Origin: Ignavibacterium sp.
GTDB taxonomy: Bacteria > Bacteroidota > Ignavibacteria > Ignavibacteriales > Ignavibacteriaceae
NCBI RefSeq assembly: GCF_025998815.1
Contig: NZ_AP026678.1
Coordinates: 2,542,001 to 2,606,000 of the forward strand
DNA length: 64,000 bases
Direction of reading: 5' to 3'
Within the stretch, counting starts at the first letter, position 1, and every line of letters begins with the position of its first letter. This document shows positions 56,126-64,000 of the stretch, piece by piece. A program made the translations under genes and the position numbers. The notes below the pieces were generated by a model. The model worked only from the letters and a program-made list of their open reading frames with translations, searched no databases and was not told the DNA's origin.

Positions 56126-58381
56126 ATGTTAAAAAAATTATTACTCCTTTCATTTATTCTTATAACATCAATTCATCCACAGAACATCCATGATTTAATT
56201 CAACCAATAAATCTTATTGAAAACGAAACTGTTTCGATTCCGCTTTGTGATATTTTTTATTCGGAAGATTATCCGGTTGAGTTTCTGCCAAACGAATTTG
56301 TGGATGTGAAGTATGACTCATTAAAAGACGAAGTTTCATTTACACCGATAAAAGATTTTTCCGGAATGACTTTAATCACCTTTAAATATTATGACAAGAT
56401 TTATGAAATTCCTGTTAAGCTAAATAAAACGAAAAAATATCTTTTCACATACAAACTGCAAGCGGGAGAAAAACAAGTTAATCTTTTTGGTCAGTTTAAT
56501 AGCTGGAACAGACAAAACTTTCCGATGAAAGATTCTAATGGTGATGGTGTGCTTGAGATTGAAATTCCATTAGATCCGGGAAGATACGAATACAAATTTT
56601 TTGTCGATGGAAAAGAAATTGTTGATCCCGAAAATCCTGTTAAAGTTCCGAATGGAATGGGTGATTTTAATTCGGTTCGCATAATTGAAGAAGAAGCAAA
56701 AGATAAAATGTTTCTCCACATTATCGGGAAAGAAAAAACCGCAAATGAACTGACATTAAAATTTTATTTTGAAAATACTGATCGCAGCAATCTGGTTAGT
56801 GAAGAAAGTATAATTGCATTGTTTGATAATCAAAAGTTTCCCGGACAATTAATAAAAGTTATCGGTCGGGAAATTCATCTGTCTGTTAAAAATGAAATGC
56901 TTAAAGGAGAACACATTGTCAGAATAGCAATTAACCGAATGGGAAAACACAGCAATATTCAGGCAGTTCACATAATCGATGGTGCAATTGCCGGCTCAAA
57001 TGATAAAAGAACTTTGCACGACCAGATAATTTATTCGCTAATGATTGACAGATTCTACAATGGTGATACAACAAACGATTCACCAGTAGTTCACGATTCT
57101 CTGTTCAAGCCTGCAAACTACAATGGTGGTGATTTAGCTGGCATAATCAAAAAAATTGAAGAAGGATATTTTGATAAACTTGGAATAAATACTCTTTGGA
57201 TTTCACCGATTGTTGATAATACTAATAACGCGTACAGAGAATATCCAGCGCCGCACAGATGGTACACAGGTTATCACGGTTACTGGCCGGTCTCATCTAC
57301 AAAAGTTGAAGAACACTTCGGTGATATGAATCTCGCAAGAGAGCTTGTTGAAGTAGCCCATCAAAGAAGAATTAATATTCTTCTTGATTTTGTTTCTAAC
57401 CATATTCATATGGAACATCCATTCTGGAAAGAGCATCGGGACTGGTTTGGTGTTCTTGAGCTTTCTGACGGAAGAAAAAATCTGAGACTTTGGGACGAAT
57501 ACCGTTTAACAACCTGGTTTGAACCTTATATGCCTTCATTTGATTACATCGGAGCTTATGATGCACTTGAGTTTATGACAGATAACGCTGTCTGGTGGCT
57601 TAATGTAACAGGTGCAGATGGATTTCGTCACGATGCAGTTAAGCATGTCCCGAATAAATTCTGGAGAATGCTGACTAAAAAACTCAAGCGGAATATTGAG
57701 CTGCCAAAGAAGAAAAAAATTTATCAGATTGGAGAAACTTTCGGTGGAATTGACTTAATAGCTTCTTATGTGAGCAACGGACAACTGAATGCGCAGTTTA
57801 ATTTTAATTTATATGATGTTGCAATCCCCACCTTCCTTGATGAAAAGGCATCCTTTAAATTAGTTGATTATCAAATGCAGAAAAGTTTTCAGGTATTTGG
57901 TTACAATAATCTGATGGGCAATATAATGGATAGCCACGATAAGATTCGTTATATGGCTTATGCAGATGGTGATCTTGAAATTAATGATGGACGCGCAGGT
58001 GAAATTGGTTGGACAAATCCTCCGCAAGTTGATAATCAAAGCAGCTATGAAAAGCTGAAAGTTTATATGGCTTACCTCCTAACAATTCCAGGTGTTCCGA
58101 TTATCTATTATGGTGATGAAATCGGAATGACCGGAGCTGCTGATCCTGATAATAGAAGAATGATGCGCTTTGATGATGAGCTAAATCAATATGAAAAACA
58201 AACCCTTGAAGATGTAAGTAAACTTATTCATATCAGAAAAGAACATCCGGCTTTACGTTACGGTGATTTTTTAACTCTTCAAGCTGATGAAAATATTTAT
58301 GCTTATATACGTTCTGATATGAATGAGAGGATACTTACAGTTATCGTCAACAAAAATTCAAAGCCGGACAAAATGATATAG
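56126..58381 (+). CDS. secreted GH13 alpha-amylase/glycosidase with CBM48-like domain (C terminus frameshifted)
   Basis: The protein has a signal peptide (KKLLLLSFILITSIHPQ), a glycogen-binding CBM48-like domain (AGEKQVNLFGQFNSWNRQNF, YEYKFFVDGKE), a linker domain and a GH13 barrel: FDFVSNHIH-like LDFVSNHIHMEHPFW, nucleophile Asp in GADGFRHDAVKHV, general acid Glu in YQIGETFGG and the third Asp in IMDSHDKIRYMA. It should cleave alpha-1,4 glucans outside the cytoplasm. The frame ends within the C-terminal beta domain at PDKMI; the missing part can be read in other frames to 58528. Confidence 0.9.
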   Translation: MLKKLLLLSFILITSIHPQNIHDLIQPINLIENETVSIPLCDIFYSEDYPVEFLPNEFVDVKYDSLKDEVSFTPIKDFSGMTLITFKYYDKIYEIPVKLNKTKKYLFTYKLQAGEKQVNLFGQFNSWNRQNFPMKDSNGDGVLEIEIPLDPGRYEYKFFVDGKEIVDPENPVKVPNGMGDFNSVRIIEEEAKDKMFLHIIGKEKTANELTLKFYFENTDRSNLVSEESIIALFDNQKFPGQLIKVIGREIHLSVKNEMLKGEHIVRIAINRMGKHSNIQAVHIIDGAIAGSNDKRTLHDQIIYSLMIDRFYNGDTTNDSPVVHDSLFKPANYNGGDLAGIIKKIEEGYFDKLGINTLWISPIVDNTNNAYREYPAPHRWYTGYHGYWPVSSTKVEEHFGDMNLARELVEVAHQRRINILLDFVSNHIHMEHPFWKEHRDWFGVLELSDGRKNLRLWDEYRLTTWFEPYMPSFDYIGAYDALEFMTDNAVWWLNVTGADGFRHDAVKHVPNKFWRMLTKKLKRNIELPKKKKIYQIGETFGGIDLIASYVSNGQLNAQFNFNLYDVAIPTFLDEKASFKLVDYQMQKSFQVFGYNNLMGNIMDSHDKIRYMAYADGDLEINDGRAGEIGWTNPPQVDNQSSYEKLKVYMAYLLTIPGVPIIYYGDEIGMTGAADPDNRRMMRFDDELNQYEKQTLEDVSKLIHIRKEHPALRYGDFLTLQADENIYAYIRSDMNERILTVIVNKNSKPDKMI

Positions 58382-58528
58382 CTATTGCTCTTCCAGCGTT
58401 GTACAAATTAAGTCGAGCGCACTAGATCTTGTTAGCCGGGAAAGAGCATTCACTGTTGCTAATGAGTAAGATTAGTTCTTGTCTTCAGCGGAATTGGATA
58501 CAAATTTTTCATATTCAAGCTAGAATAG
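58382..58528 (+). pseudogene. frameshifted C-terminal domain of the GH13 enzyme
   Basis: Alternating frames give DIAIALPALYKLSRA, LDLVSRE, AFTVANE and FSGIGYKFFIFKLE-stop (58526-58528), the normal final strand of a GH13 C-terminal domain. At least three frame changes are needed. Confidence 0.7.
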
Positions 58529-58529
58529 A

Positions 58530-59480
58530 AGGAAACGAAGGATAGTCATAATGACTCGGTGCAAATTCGGGAATTGGAAAAGCTGCAGCAAGTTAAATTT
58601 GCCTCTGAATATCGTACTGTGCTATTATGGCATGTCGTGCATCTAAAAAGAAGTGAATCTGCACTCCGGCAAGCACTACAATCTCATCTGCAGAATTCAG
58701 ATGTTCACCTCATGCAGGTTGATATAGCTTCCTTCAAATCAATTAAAAAATTTGCTCAAGAATTTAAATCAAAGTTTAACAAACTAGATCGGCTGGATTA
58801 ATAATGCAGCATTTTCCGAACATGGTAAATCATGGTTATCTTATGCAGCGAAGATGGTACTGATCTTTACATTTGCTTCAAATGACTTCTTGGTCCTTTT
58901 CTTATAACAGAACTATTATCAGATTTAGCGTTCAAAATCTGCATGATGCATAGAATTCTCCCTTCCTGCGCTGATAGATATTAGGCGGACCTGGGTTGAC
59001 TTCGACTCCTTACAGATTCAAATTGAAGTATTGATTAATCTGACTCCAGGTGAGTATCGGAGATAGTCTGTTGGGTTGATAATACAGTGTTTACAAAATG
59101 TTATGGTGATTCGAACAATGAGCTTTGTTGATTCGTGACATCCAGTTATGGCAGAGGAGTAAAAAACCAAGAGACGATTTAGGATTAAAACTATCTGATG
59201 CAGCTTATTATCCCTGGTCTAAGACTGCCATCAAAGGGTGATAACCTAATCAGAAGTAATGAGCATCGGTTGGAGCCGAAAACCATGAAGCTGCTTTTAT
59301 TAAACATCCCTATTTCATGACCGAACCAGTAAAGAATATATGCTGATTGTGATTATTACATCACGACAGGGTCAGACCCCATTGGTTTACCCGTGGCCGG
59401 TACTTTGGCATATTAATCCAGGATACGAAATTTGAGATTACGCTGCCTGACATTCTCAGAAGGGTTTTGCCACCTGTGTA
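58530..59480 (+). pseudogene. heavily frameshifted SDR oxidoreductase gene and unassigned remnant
   Basis: Fragments of a short-chain dehydrogenase appear in order but in changing frames: ANSGIGKAAA (cofactor loop), MACRASKK, SDVHLMQVDIASFKSIKKFA, INNAAFSEH and LTFASNDFLGPFLITELLSD. Beyond about 58950 I can read only scattered pieces (KPRDDLGLKLSDAAYYPWSK; TPLVYPWPVLWHINPGYEI) that I cannot assign with confidence. It resembles the intact SDR at 5478. Confidence 0.65.
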
Positions 59481-59574
59481 GTCCAATTTAAATCCTAAAT
59501 CACATTTGAAAAAATTCTGAATTTGAATTAAAAAAAATTATTTCATTTTAGCTAAAATTTTCAATATGGAGATC

Positions 59575-59943
59575 ATGGCAAACTTCAATTGTTTATGTGT
59601 AATATTTATTGTAATGGGCTTTACGGATACTTTGGTATTAGTAGTGAAAGTATTACTGCATTAATTCCAACATTTTTTGGAATTCCGTTACTGATTCTTG
59701 GTTGGCTTGGTCTGAATGAAAAATATTTAAAACACACAATGCACGGCGCAGCAGTACTTACATCTGCTTGGATTTGCCGGAACAGTTGGCGGATTATTTA
59801 AATTCTTCAGAATGCTTGGCGGAGAAGAAATGCAAAGACCTGCAGCGGTTACAGTTCAGGCAATAATGGCAATTCTTTGTCTATTATTTTTAATCTTTGC
59901 CATTAAATCATTTATTGATGCAAGAAGAAACAAACAACAATAA
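59575..59943 (+). pseudogene. small membrane protein gene with two frameshifts
   Basis: The gene starts MANFN after GGAGATC, runs in a second frame as YGYFGISSESITALIPTFFG and ILGWLGLNEKYLKHTMHGAA, then returns to the first frame as GFAGTVGGLFKFFRMLGGEE and AIMAILCLLFLIFAIKSFID, ending NKQQ. The composite would be about 120 residues with three or four membrane helices. I do not recognise the family. Confidence 0.7.
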
Positions 59944-60000
59944 AACTTTTAGTTACACAAATAATTTTTAATCTAAGTTATATCATCAGATGAGGCGGCT

Positions 60001-62568
60001 ATGAAATTTAAATCTATTATAATCTTCTTTTTATTTCTTTTACTGATTTCAATGTCCTTCCTCTATTTCAGTAAAAACAGAGATGTTTATCAAAAGCCCC
60101 CAAAGACTTCAGGAGCTTTGCAGGCATTACAAAACTGGACTCACAAAAGAGCTTATCCCGAACCTGATATTCCTGCTGCAAAATATTATGCTGCTTTTGT
60201 TTCTGCCAGAAAAAATCTGAGAAAGATTACAGGTGCTAATTATCAATGGGAAGAGATTGGACCACATAACATCGGAGGAAGAACTCTTGATGTTGAATTC
60301 AATCCACAAAACCCAAATACAATTTTTGCTGCAGCAGCAAGCGGAGGTTTGTGGAGAAGTTATACCGCCGGTGTTGGTCCTTTAGCTTGGGAGAGAATTG
60401 AAACAGGTTATCCTGTGCTTGGTGTGAGTTCAATTGCAATCGCACCTGATGATTCAAACACAATTTACATAGGAACAGGCGAAGTTTATAATTATCAGTT
60501 AGCTTTAGGTGGTGAAGTAATAAGAACTACTCGTGGCAGCTATGGAATTGGTATTTTGAAAACAACAGATTACGGACAAACCTGGACTAAATCTCTTGAC
60601 TGGTCTTATAATCAACAAAGAGGTGTAAATGATGTCGAGATTGATCCGAATAATCCATCAATCGTCTGGGCTGCAACAACAGAGGGAATCTTTAAATCAA
60701 CTGATTCAGGAACAACATGGGAAAATGTTCATCCGGTTATAATGGGTTTTGATGTTGTAATAAATCCAATAAACAGCAATATAGTTTTTGTAACACACGG
60801 CAATTTTGGTTCAACAGGACACGGAATTTATCGCACTACAGACGGTGGAAATATATGGACAAAATTAGGAAGCGGACTACCGGCCTCATTTAATGGCAAA
60901 GCAATTCTATCTATTTATCCACCTGACCCTAATATTATTTTTGCATCAATTGGAAACGGAAGTAGTTCCGGGACAGGAACCTGGTTATGTCAGTCAATGG
61001 ATGGAGGAAATAACTGGGTAATTTTGAATACAACTGATTATGCAACTTATCAGGGTTGGTATTCACATTGGGTTGGTGTTAGTCCGTTTAATCCAAACTT
61101 AGTTTTAACCGGTGGTATAGATGTCTTTAAATCTACAAATGGTGGATATACCCTTACACAAAAATCTTATTGGTATAATTGGGATTTTGGTGTAACTCCT
61201 CCTGGTGGACCCGAAGGACCTCCGGATTATGTTCATGCTGATCAGCATTCGATAACTTTTCATCCTACAAATCCAAATATTATTTACTTTGGAACCGATG
61301 GTGGAGTCTTCAGATCAACTGATGCGGGTGAAACATTTGCAGGTTGTAATGGTGGATATCAATCGACACAGTTTTATAATGGATTTTCATCTTCCTACAA
61401 TTTACCCGATCTAGCAATAGGTGGAATGCAGGACAACGCAACTGCGATTTATCAGGGAAATGTTGCCTGGTACAGAACAATTGGAGGTGATGGTTGTCAG
61501 ACAGGAATTGATCCAAACAATGATAATATTATGTATGGTACTTATCAGTATTTGAATATTCTTAAAAGTGTTGACGGCGGCTTAAACTGGTCATCAATTG
61601 GACCTTCGGGAAGTGAAAGTCCGGCTTTTGTTGCACCGTTTATAGTTTGTCGCTCAAACTCAAATGTCATTTACGCCGGAAGTAAAAAGTTTCATAAATC
61701 AACTGATGGAGGTTCAAACTGGATTGCCGGAAATGGAGGAGCGGTATTGGATGGAAATCAAATTCTATCGATTGGTGTTTCAGCAACTTCAACAGATACA
61801 ATTTATGTTGGTACAGCACCGATAAATTCACGGGCAAAAATTTTCAGAAGCACTAACGGAGGAAACACTTTTACAAATATTACAGGAACATTGCCTGATA
61901 GATATCCTGATGATATTGCTGTTGACCCTAATGATTCAAAAACTGTGTACATAGTTTTTTCCGGTTTCGGAACATCGCATTTATTTAAGTCAACAGATGC
62001 AGGAAACAGCTGGATGGACATTGGCTCATCTTTACCTGATGTTCCGTCAAGTGCTATCACAATTGATCCAAACAACTCAAACATTTTGTACTTTGGTAAT
62101 GATATCGGAGTTTATGTTTCAACAGATGCTGGGCAAAGCTGGTCAGATTATTCAGTCGGACTTCCTTTTGGATGTATTGTAATGGATCTGAGCGTTGTAC
62201 GTGCTTCAAACAGAATTCGTGCGGTTACTCACGGAAACGGAGTTTATGAAGCTCCGTTGTACAATCCTGTTTCCGTTGATGATAAAAATAACTTAGTTGT
62301 TACTGGATTTAAACTTGAACAAAATTACCCGAACCCATTTAATCCAAACACAAAAATCAGTTGGCAATCACCTGTAAGCGGATGGCAAACAATAAAATTA
62401 TATGATTTGCTTGGAAGAGAGATTGAAACAATAACTGATGGATATTATGAAGCAGGATATCATTTCATATCTTACACGGCTGATTCTAAACTGCCAAGTG
62501 GGGTTTATTTCTACAAACTTCAGGTTGGTAATTTCTCCGAAACGAAAAAAATGATATTGCTCAGATAA
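60001..62568 (+). CDS. secreted BNR/sortilin-like repeat protein with T9SS sorting domain
   Basis: The 855-residue protein has an N-terminal membrane/signal segment (IIFFLFLLLISMSFLYF), then many beta-propeller repeats with the BNR-type core S-x-D-x-G-x-T-W (KTTDYGQTWTKS, KSTDSGTTWENV, RTTDGGNIWTKL, KSTDGGSNWIAG, VSTDAGQSWSDY) as in VPS10/sortilin and sialidase-like proteins, and a C-terminal sorting domain (LEQNYPNPFNPNTKISWQ, SGVYFYKLQVGNFSETKKM). It is likely surface-exposed or released; no catalytic residues are evident. GAGG precedes the ATG. Confidence 0.9.
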   Translation: MKFKSIIIFFLFLLLISMSFLYFSKNRDVYQKPPKTSGALQALQNWTHKRAYPEPDIPAAKYYAAFVSARKNLRKITGANYQWEEIGPHNIGGRTLDVEFNPQNPNTIFAAAASGGLWRSYTAGVGPLAWERIETGYPVLGVSSIAIAPDDSNTIYIGTGEVYNYQLALGGEVIRTTRGSYGIGILKTTDYGQTWTKSLDWSYNQQRGVNDVEIDPNNPSIVWAATTEGIFKSTDSGTTWENVHPVIMGFDVVINPINSNIVFVTHGNFGSTGHGIYRTTDGGNIWTKLGSGLPASFNGKAILSIYPPDPNIIFASIGNGSSSGTGTWLCQSMDGGNNWVILNTTDYATYQGWYSHWVGVSPFNPNLVLTGGIDVFKSTNGGYTLTQKSYWYNWDFGVTPPGGPEGPPDYVHADQHSITFHPTNPNIIYFGTDGGVFRSTDAGETFAGCNGGYQSTQFYNGFSSSYNLPDLAIGGMQDNATAIYQGNVAWYRTIGGDGCQTGIDPNNDNIMYGTYQYLNILKSVDGGLNWSSIGPSGSESPAFVAPFIVCRSNSNVIYAGSKKFHKSTDGGSNWIAGNGGAVLDGNQILSIGVSATSTDTIYVGTAPINSRAKIFRSTNGGNTFTNITGTLPDRYPDDIAVDPNDSKTVYIVFSGFGTSHLFKSTDAGNSWMDIGSSLPDVPSSAITIDPNNSNILYFGNDIGVYVSTDAGQSWSDYSVGLPFGCIVMDLSVVRASNRIRAVTHGNGVYEAPLYNPVSVDDKNNLVVTGFKLEQNYPNPFNPNTKISWQSPVSGWQTIKLYDLLGREIETITDGYYEAGYHFISYTADSKLPSGVYFYKLQVGNFSETKKMILLR

Positions 62569-62591
62569 TAAATATTTCGTGCTTGATGGTA

Positions 62592-62642
62592 AAAACAGCA
62601 AGCCATAATCACCATATATGACTTGCTGTTTTCCATATAATG
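62592..62642 (+). terminator. terminator hairpin after the sortilin-like gene
   Basis: AAAACAGCAAG pairs with CTTGCTGTTTT across a 29-base loop; the stem ends in TTTT. Confidence 0.65.
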
Positions 62643-62793
62643 TTACCTCTCAACAATTGCTGCTTTACAATCAACCCGTCAAAACTGCCTTCATTGACAC
62701 AAAATAACAAAAGTCTGGAACAAAAAAACAATTCTCTGCCTGCCTGAAGAACTAATTTTAGTAATAAAAAAATATTCATAAGGGTTGAATAAA

Positions 62794-64000
62794 ATGAAAA
62801 AGATCTTCTTAATAATTCTTATACTGATAATAGGAGTTTCTATTACCACTGCTCAACCTGTAATTTTTCAAGCACAAGTTGATAAAAAAATCGCTCAAGA
62901 TGGCGCAGCAAATTATTACTTCGGTTCAGCAGTGGCGATAGATAGCACAACAATAATGATTGGCTCAACTGGTCATGATAACTTTAGAGGGGCAGTTTAT
63001 GTTTTTACAAAGACGGATTCGGGGTGGTTTCAAACACAATTTCTAGAAGATCCTAATTCGGTTCCTGGTGAGTTTTTTGGAAATGCAATTGATATCAAAG
63101 AAAATACTGCGGCTATTGCTGGTTATGGAAGAAGAGTTGTGTTGATTTATCAAAATGTTGGTGGTTCTTGGACTTACAGATCTACCATATATTTAGAAGA
63201 ACAACATTATTGGTTTGGAGAATCTGTACAAGTTAATCATTATAATTCAATACTCATTGGTTGTCCTGCAGGTTTTTTGGGGGCTACCGGAAGAGCTTAT
63301 CTATATTCTTTTAATTCGGGTTGGGGAATAGTTAAAATATTTTATCCAAATGACAGTTCCAAAACATTTGGCAATGCTGTTTCCTTTATACCCGATACGG
63401 TTGCAGGATATTTGATTGGAGATGAATTCCATAGCACTGTATATCTTGAAGTTAGAAATGGTGGTGCCTGGACAGAGTATTTATTTACCAATCCAACTCC
63501 TGGAAATAACTTTGGTTTTGGATGGGCTATAGAATCACCCAATAGCTCAACTATTATTATTAGCTCATACAATTACGGGTTTGATCCTCTTGCTTGTCAA
63601 GGAGCAGTTTATGTTTATAAGTACAATCCTTCAATTGGCTGGCAACAAACACAAAGAATCCTCTCCCCTGAACCTAAACCAAATGCTCTCTTTGGATATT
63701 CAATTAGTGCCTACGGTGATAAATTACTAATCGGGGCTTGTTATGAAAATAATTATATGGGTGCAGCTTATCTTTATAGCTTTCAGGATGGGAACTATGT
63801 TTTCAAGAAAAAAATTGTAGCAGAGGACGGAGAAGAAAATGATCAATTTGGTGTTTCGGTAGGATTGTTTGAAAATAATTATGTAATTGGAGCACATCAG
63901 GATAATGTAAATAATTTTACCAATTGTGGTTCGGCATATATATACTCTCCGGCTAAGTTGGGTAAAGGGCATAATCTAACGTTTTTTGCATCAACAATTC
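62794..64000 (+). CDS. secreted FG-GAP-like repeat protein, cut by the window end
   Basis: An open frame starts at ATG 62794 after AAGGGTTG and runs to the window edge (402 codons). It begins with a signal peptide (KKIFLIILILIIGVSITTAQ). The rest consists of repeats with the pattern FGxSVAI...IGA/GAVYVY: YYFGSAVAIDSTTIMIGS, WFGESVQVNHYNSILIGC, NNFGFGWAIES, LFGYSISAYGDKLLIGAC, DQFGVSVGLFENNYVIGA. These are FG-GAP/integrin-alpha-like propeller blades. A T9SS sorting domain may lie beyond the edge but is not visible. Confidence 0.85.
   Translation, partial: MKKIFLIILILIIGVSITTAQPVIFQAQVDKKIAQDGAANYYFGSAVAIDSTTIMIGSTGHDNFRGAVYVFTKTDSGWFQTQFLEDPNSVPGEFFGNAIDIKENTAAIAGYGRRVVLIYQNVGGSWTYRSTIYLEEQHYWFGESVQVNHYNSILIGCPAGFLGATGRAYLYSFNSGWGIVKIFYPNDSSKTFGNAVSFIPDTVAGYLIGDEFHSTVYLEVRNGGAWTEYLFTNPTPGNNFGFGWAIESPNSSTIIISSYNYGFDPLACQGAVYVYKYNPSIGWQQTQRILSPEPKPNALFGYSISAYGDKLLIGACYENNYMGAAYLYSFQDGNYVFKKKIVAEDGEENDQFGVSVGLFENNYVIGAHQDNVNNFTNCGSAYIYSPAKLGKGHNLTFFASTI

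Overview
The window looks like a chromosomal segment of an Ignavibacteria-type bacterium (Bacteroidota/Chlorobiota side of the FCB group). The evidence is low G+C, three secreted proteins that carry or resemble type IX secretion cargo with NYPNPFNP-type sorting domains, several TAnnTTTG promoter elements of the Bacteroidota type, and many short intergenic repeat families. I see no rRNA, tRNA, CRISPR array, complete transposon or prophage. The taxonomic call is an inference from these traits.

Layout. 0.1-7.8 kb is a light and DNA-repair neighbourhood: a photolyase paralog with a DUF429 gene, a DASH cryptochrome, the small zinc-finger gene DUF2256, lactate dehydrogenase, an SDR, a TIGR03643 gene and a DinB gene, with a DUF433/DUF5615 toxin-antitoxin pair between the two flavoproteins. 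7.9-11.5 kb is a divergent katG/oxyR peroxide module. 11.5-19.3 kb holds a membrane/AHSA1 fusion, a two-domain VOC protein, two unrelated isocitrate dehydrogenases and a broken sodium-channel gene. 19.4-29 kb carries glycogen synthase, small membrane proteins, a SMUG2-like glycosylase, an RRM protein, radA and alaS; alaS and radA are separated by a dead GxxExxY gene flanked by inverted repeats. 29.2-31.7 kb encodes the most striking protein here: an ECF sigma factor, an anti-sigma-like domain, one membrane span and a periplasmic TonB C-terminal domain in one chain.

31.8-46.5 kb is mostly metabolism and export: a sugar kinase, methyltransferase-cupin pair, acyl-CoA dehydrogenase, two T9SS cargo proteins (one an M28 peptidase), serC with its DUF1015 neighbour, an esterase and an acid phosphatase lipoprotein. 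46.7-52.4 kb is a small defence-like island: a single-chain Eco57I-type methylase/restriction protein with a frameshifted 3' end, an unrecognised gene, and an MqsR-like toxin with an MqsA-Panacea antitoxin under a repeat operator. 52.6-64 kb has valS, a DinB protein, a secreted GH13 amylase, a 1.4 kb stretch in which three unrelated genes are all frameshifted, and two large secreted repeat proteins, the last cut by the window end.

Two themes cut across the genes. First, at least seven families of short inverted or palindromic repeats sit between genes; one has entered the M28 peptidase coding sequence in frame, and one supplies the stop codon of the DUF1015 gene. Second, frameshifts are clustered in two patches (about 49.44-49.70 kb and 58.37-59.80 kb), which looks more like local consensus error than independent gene decay.
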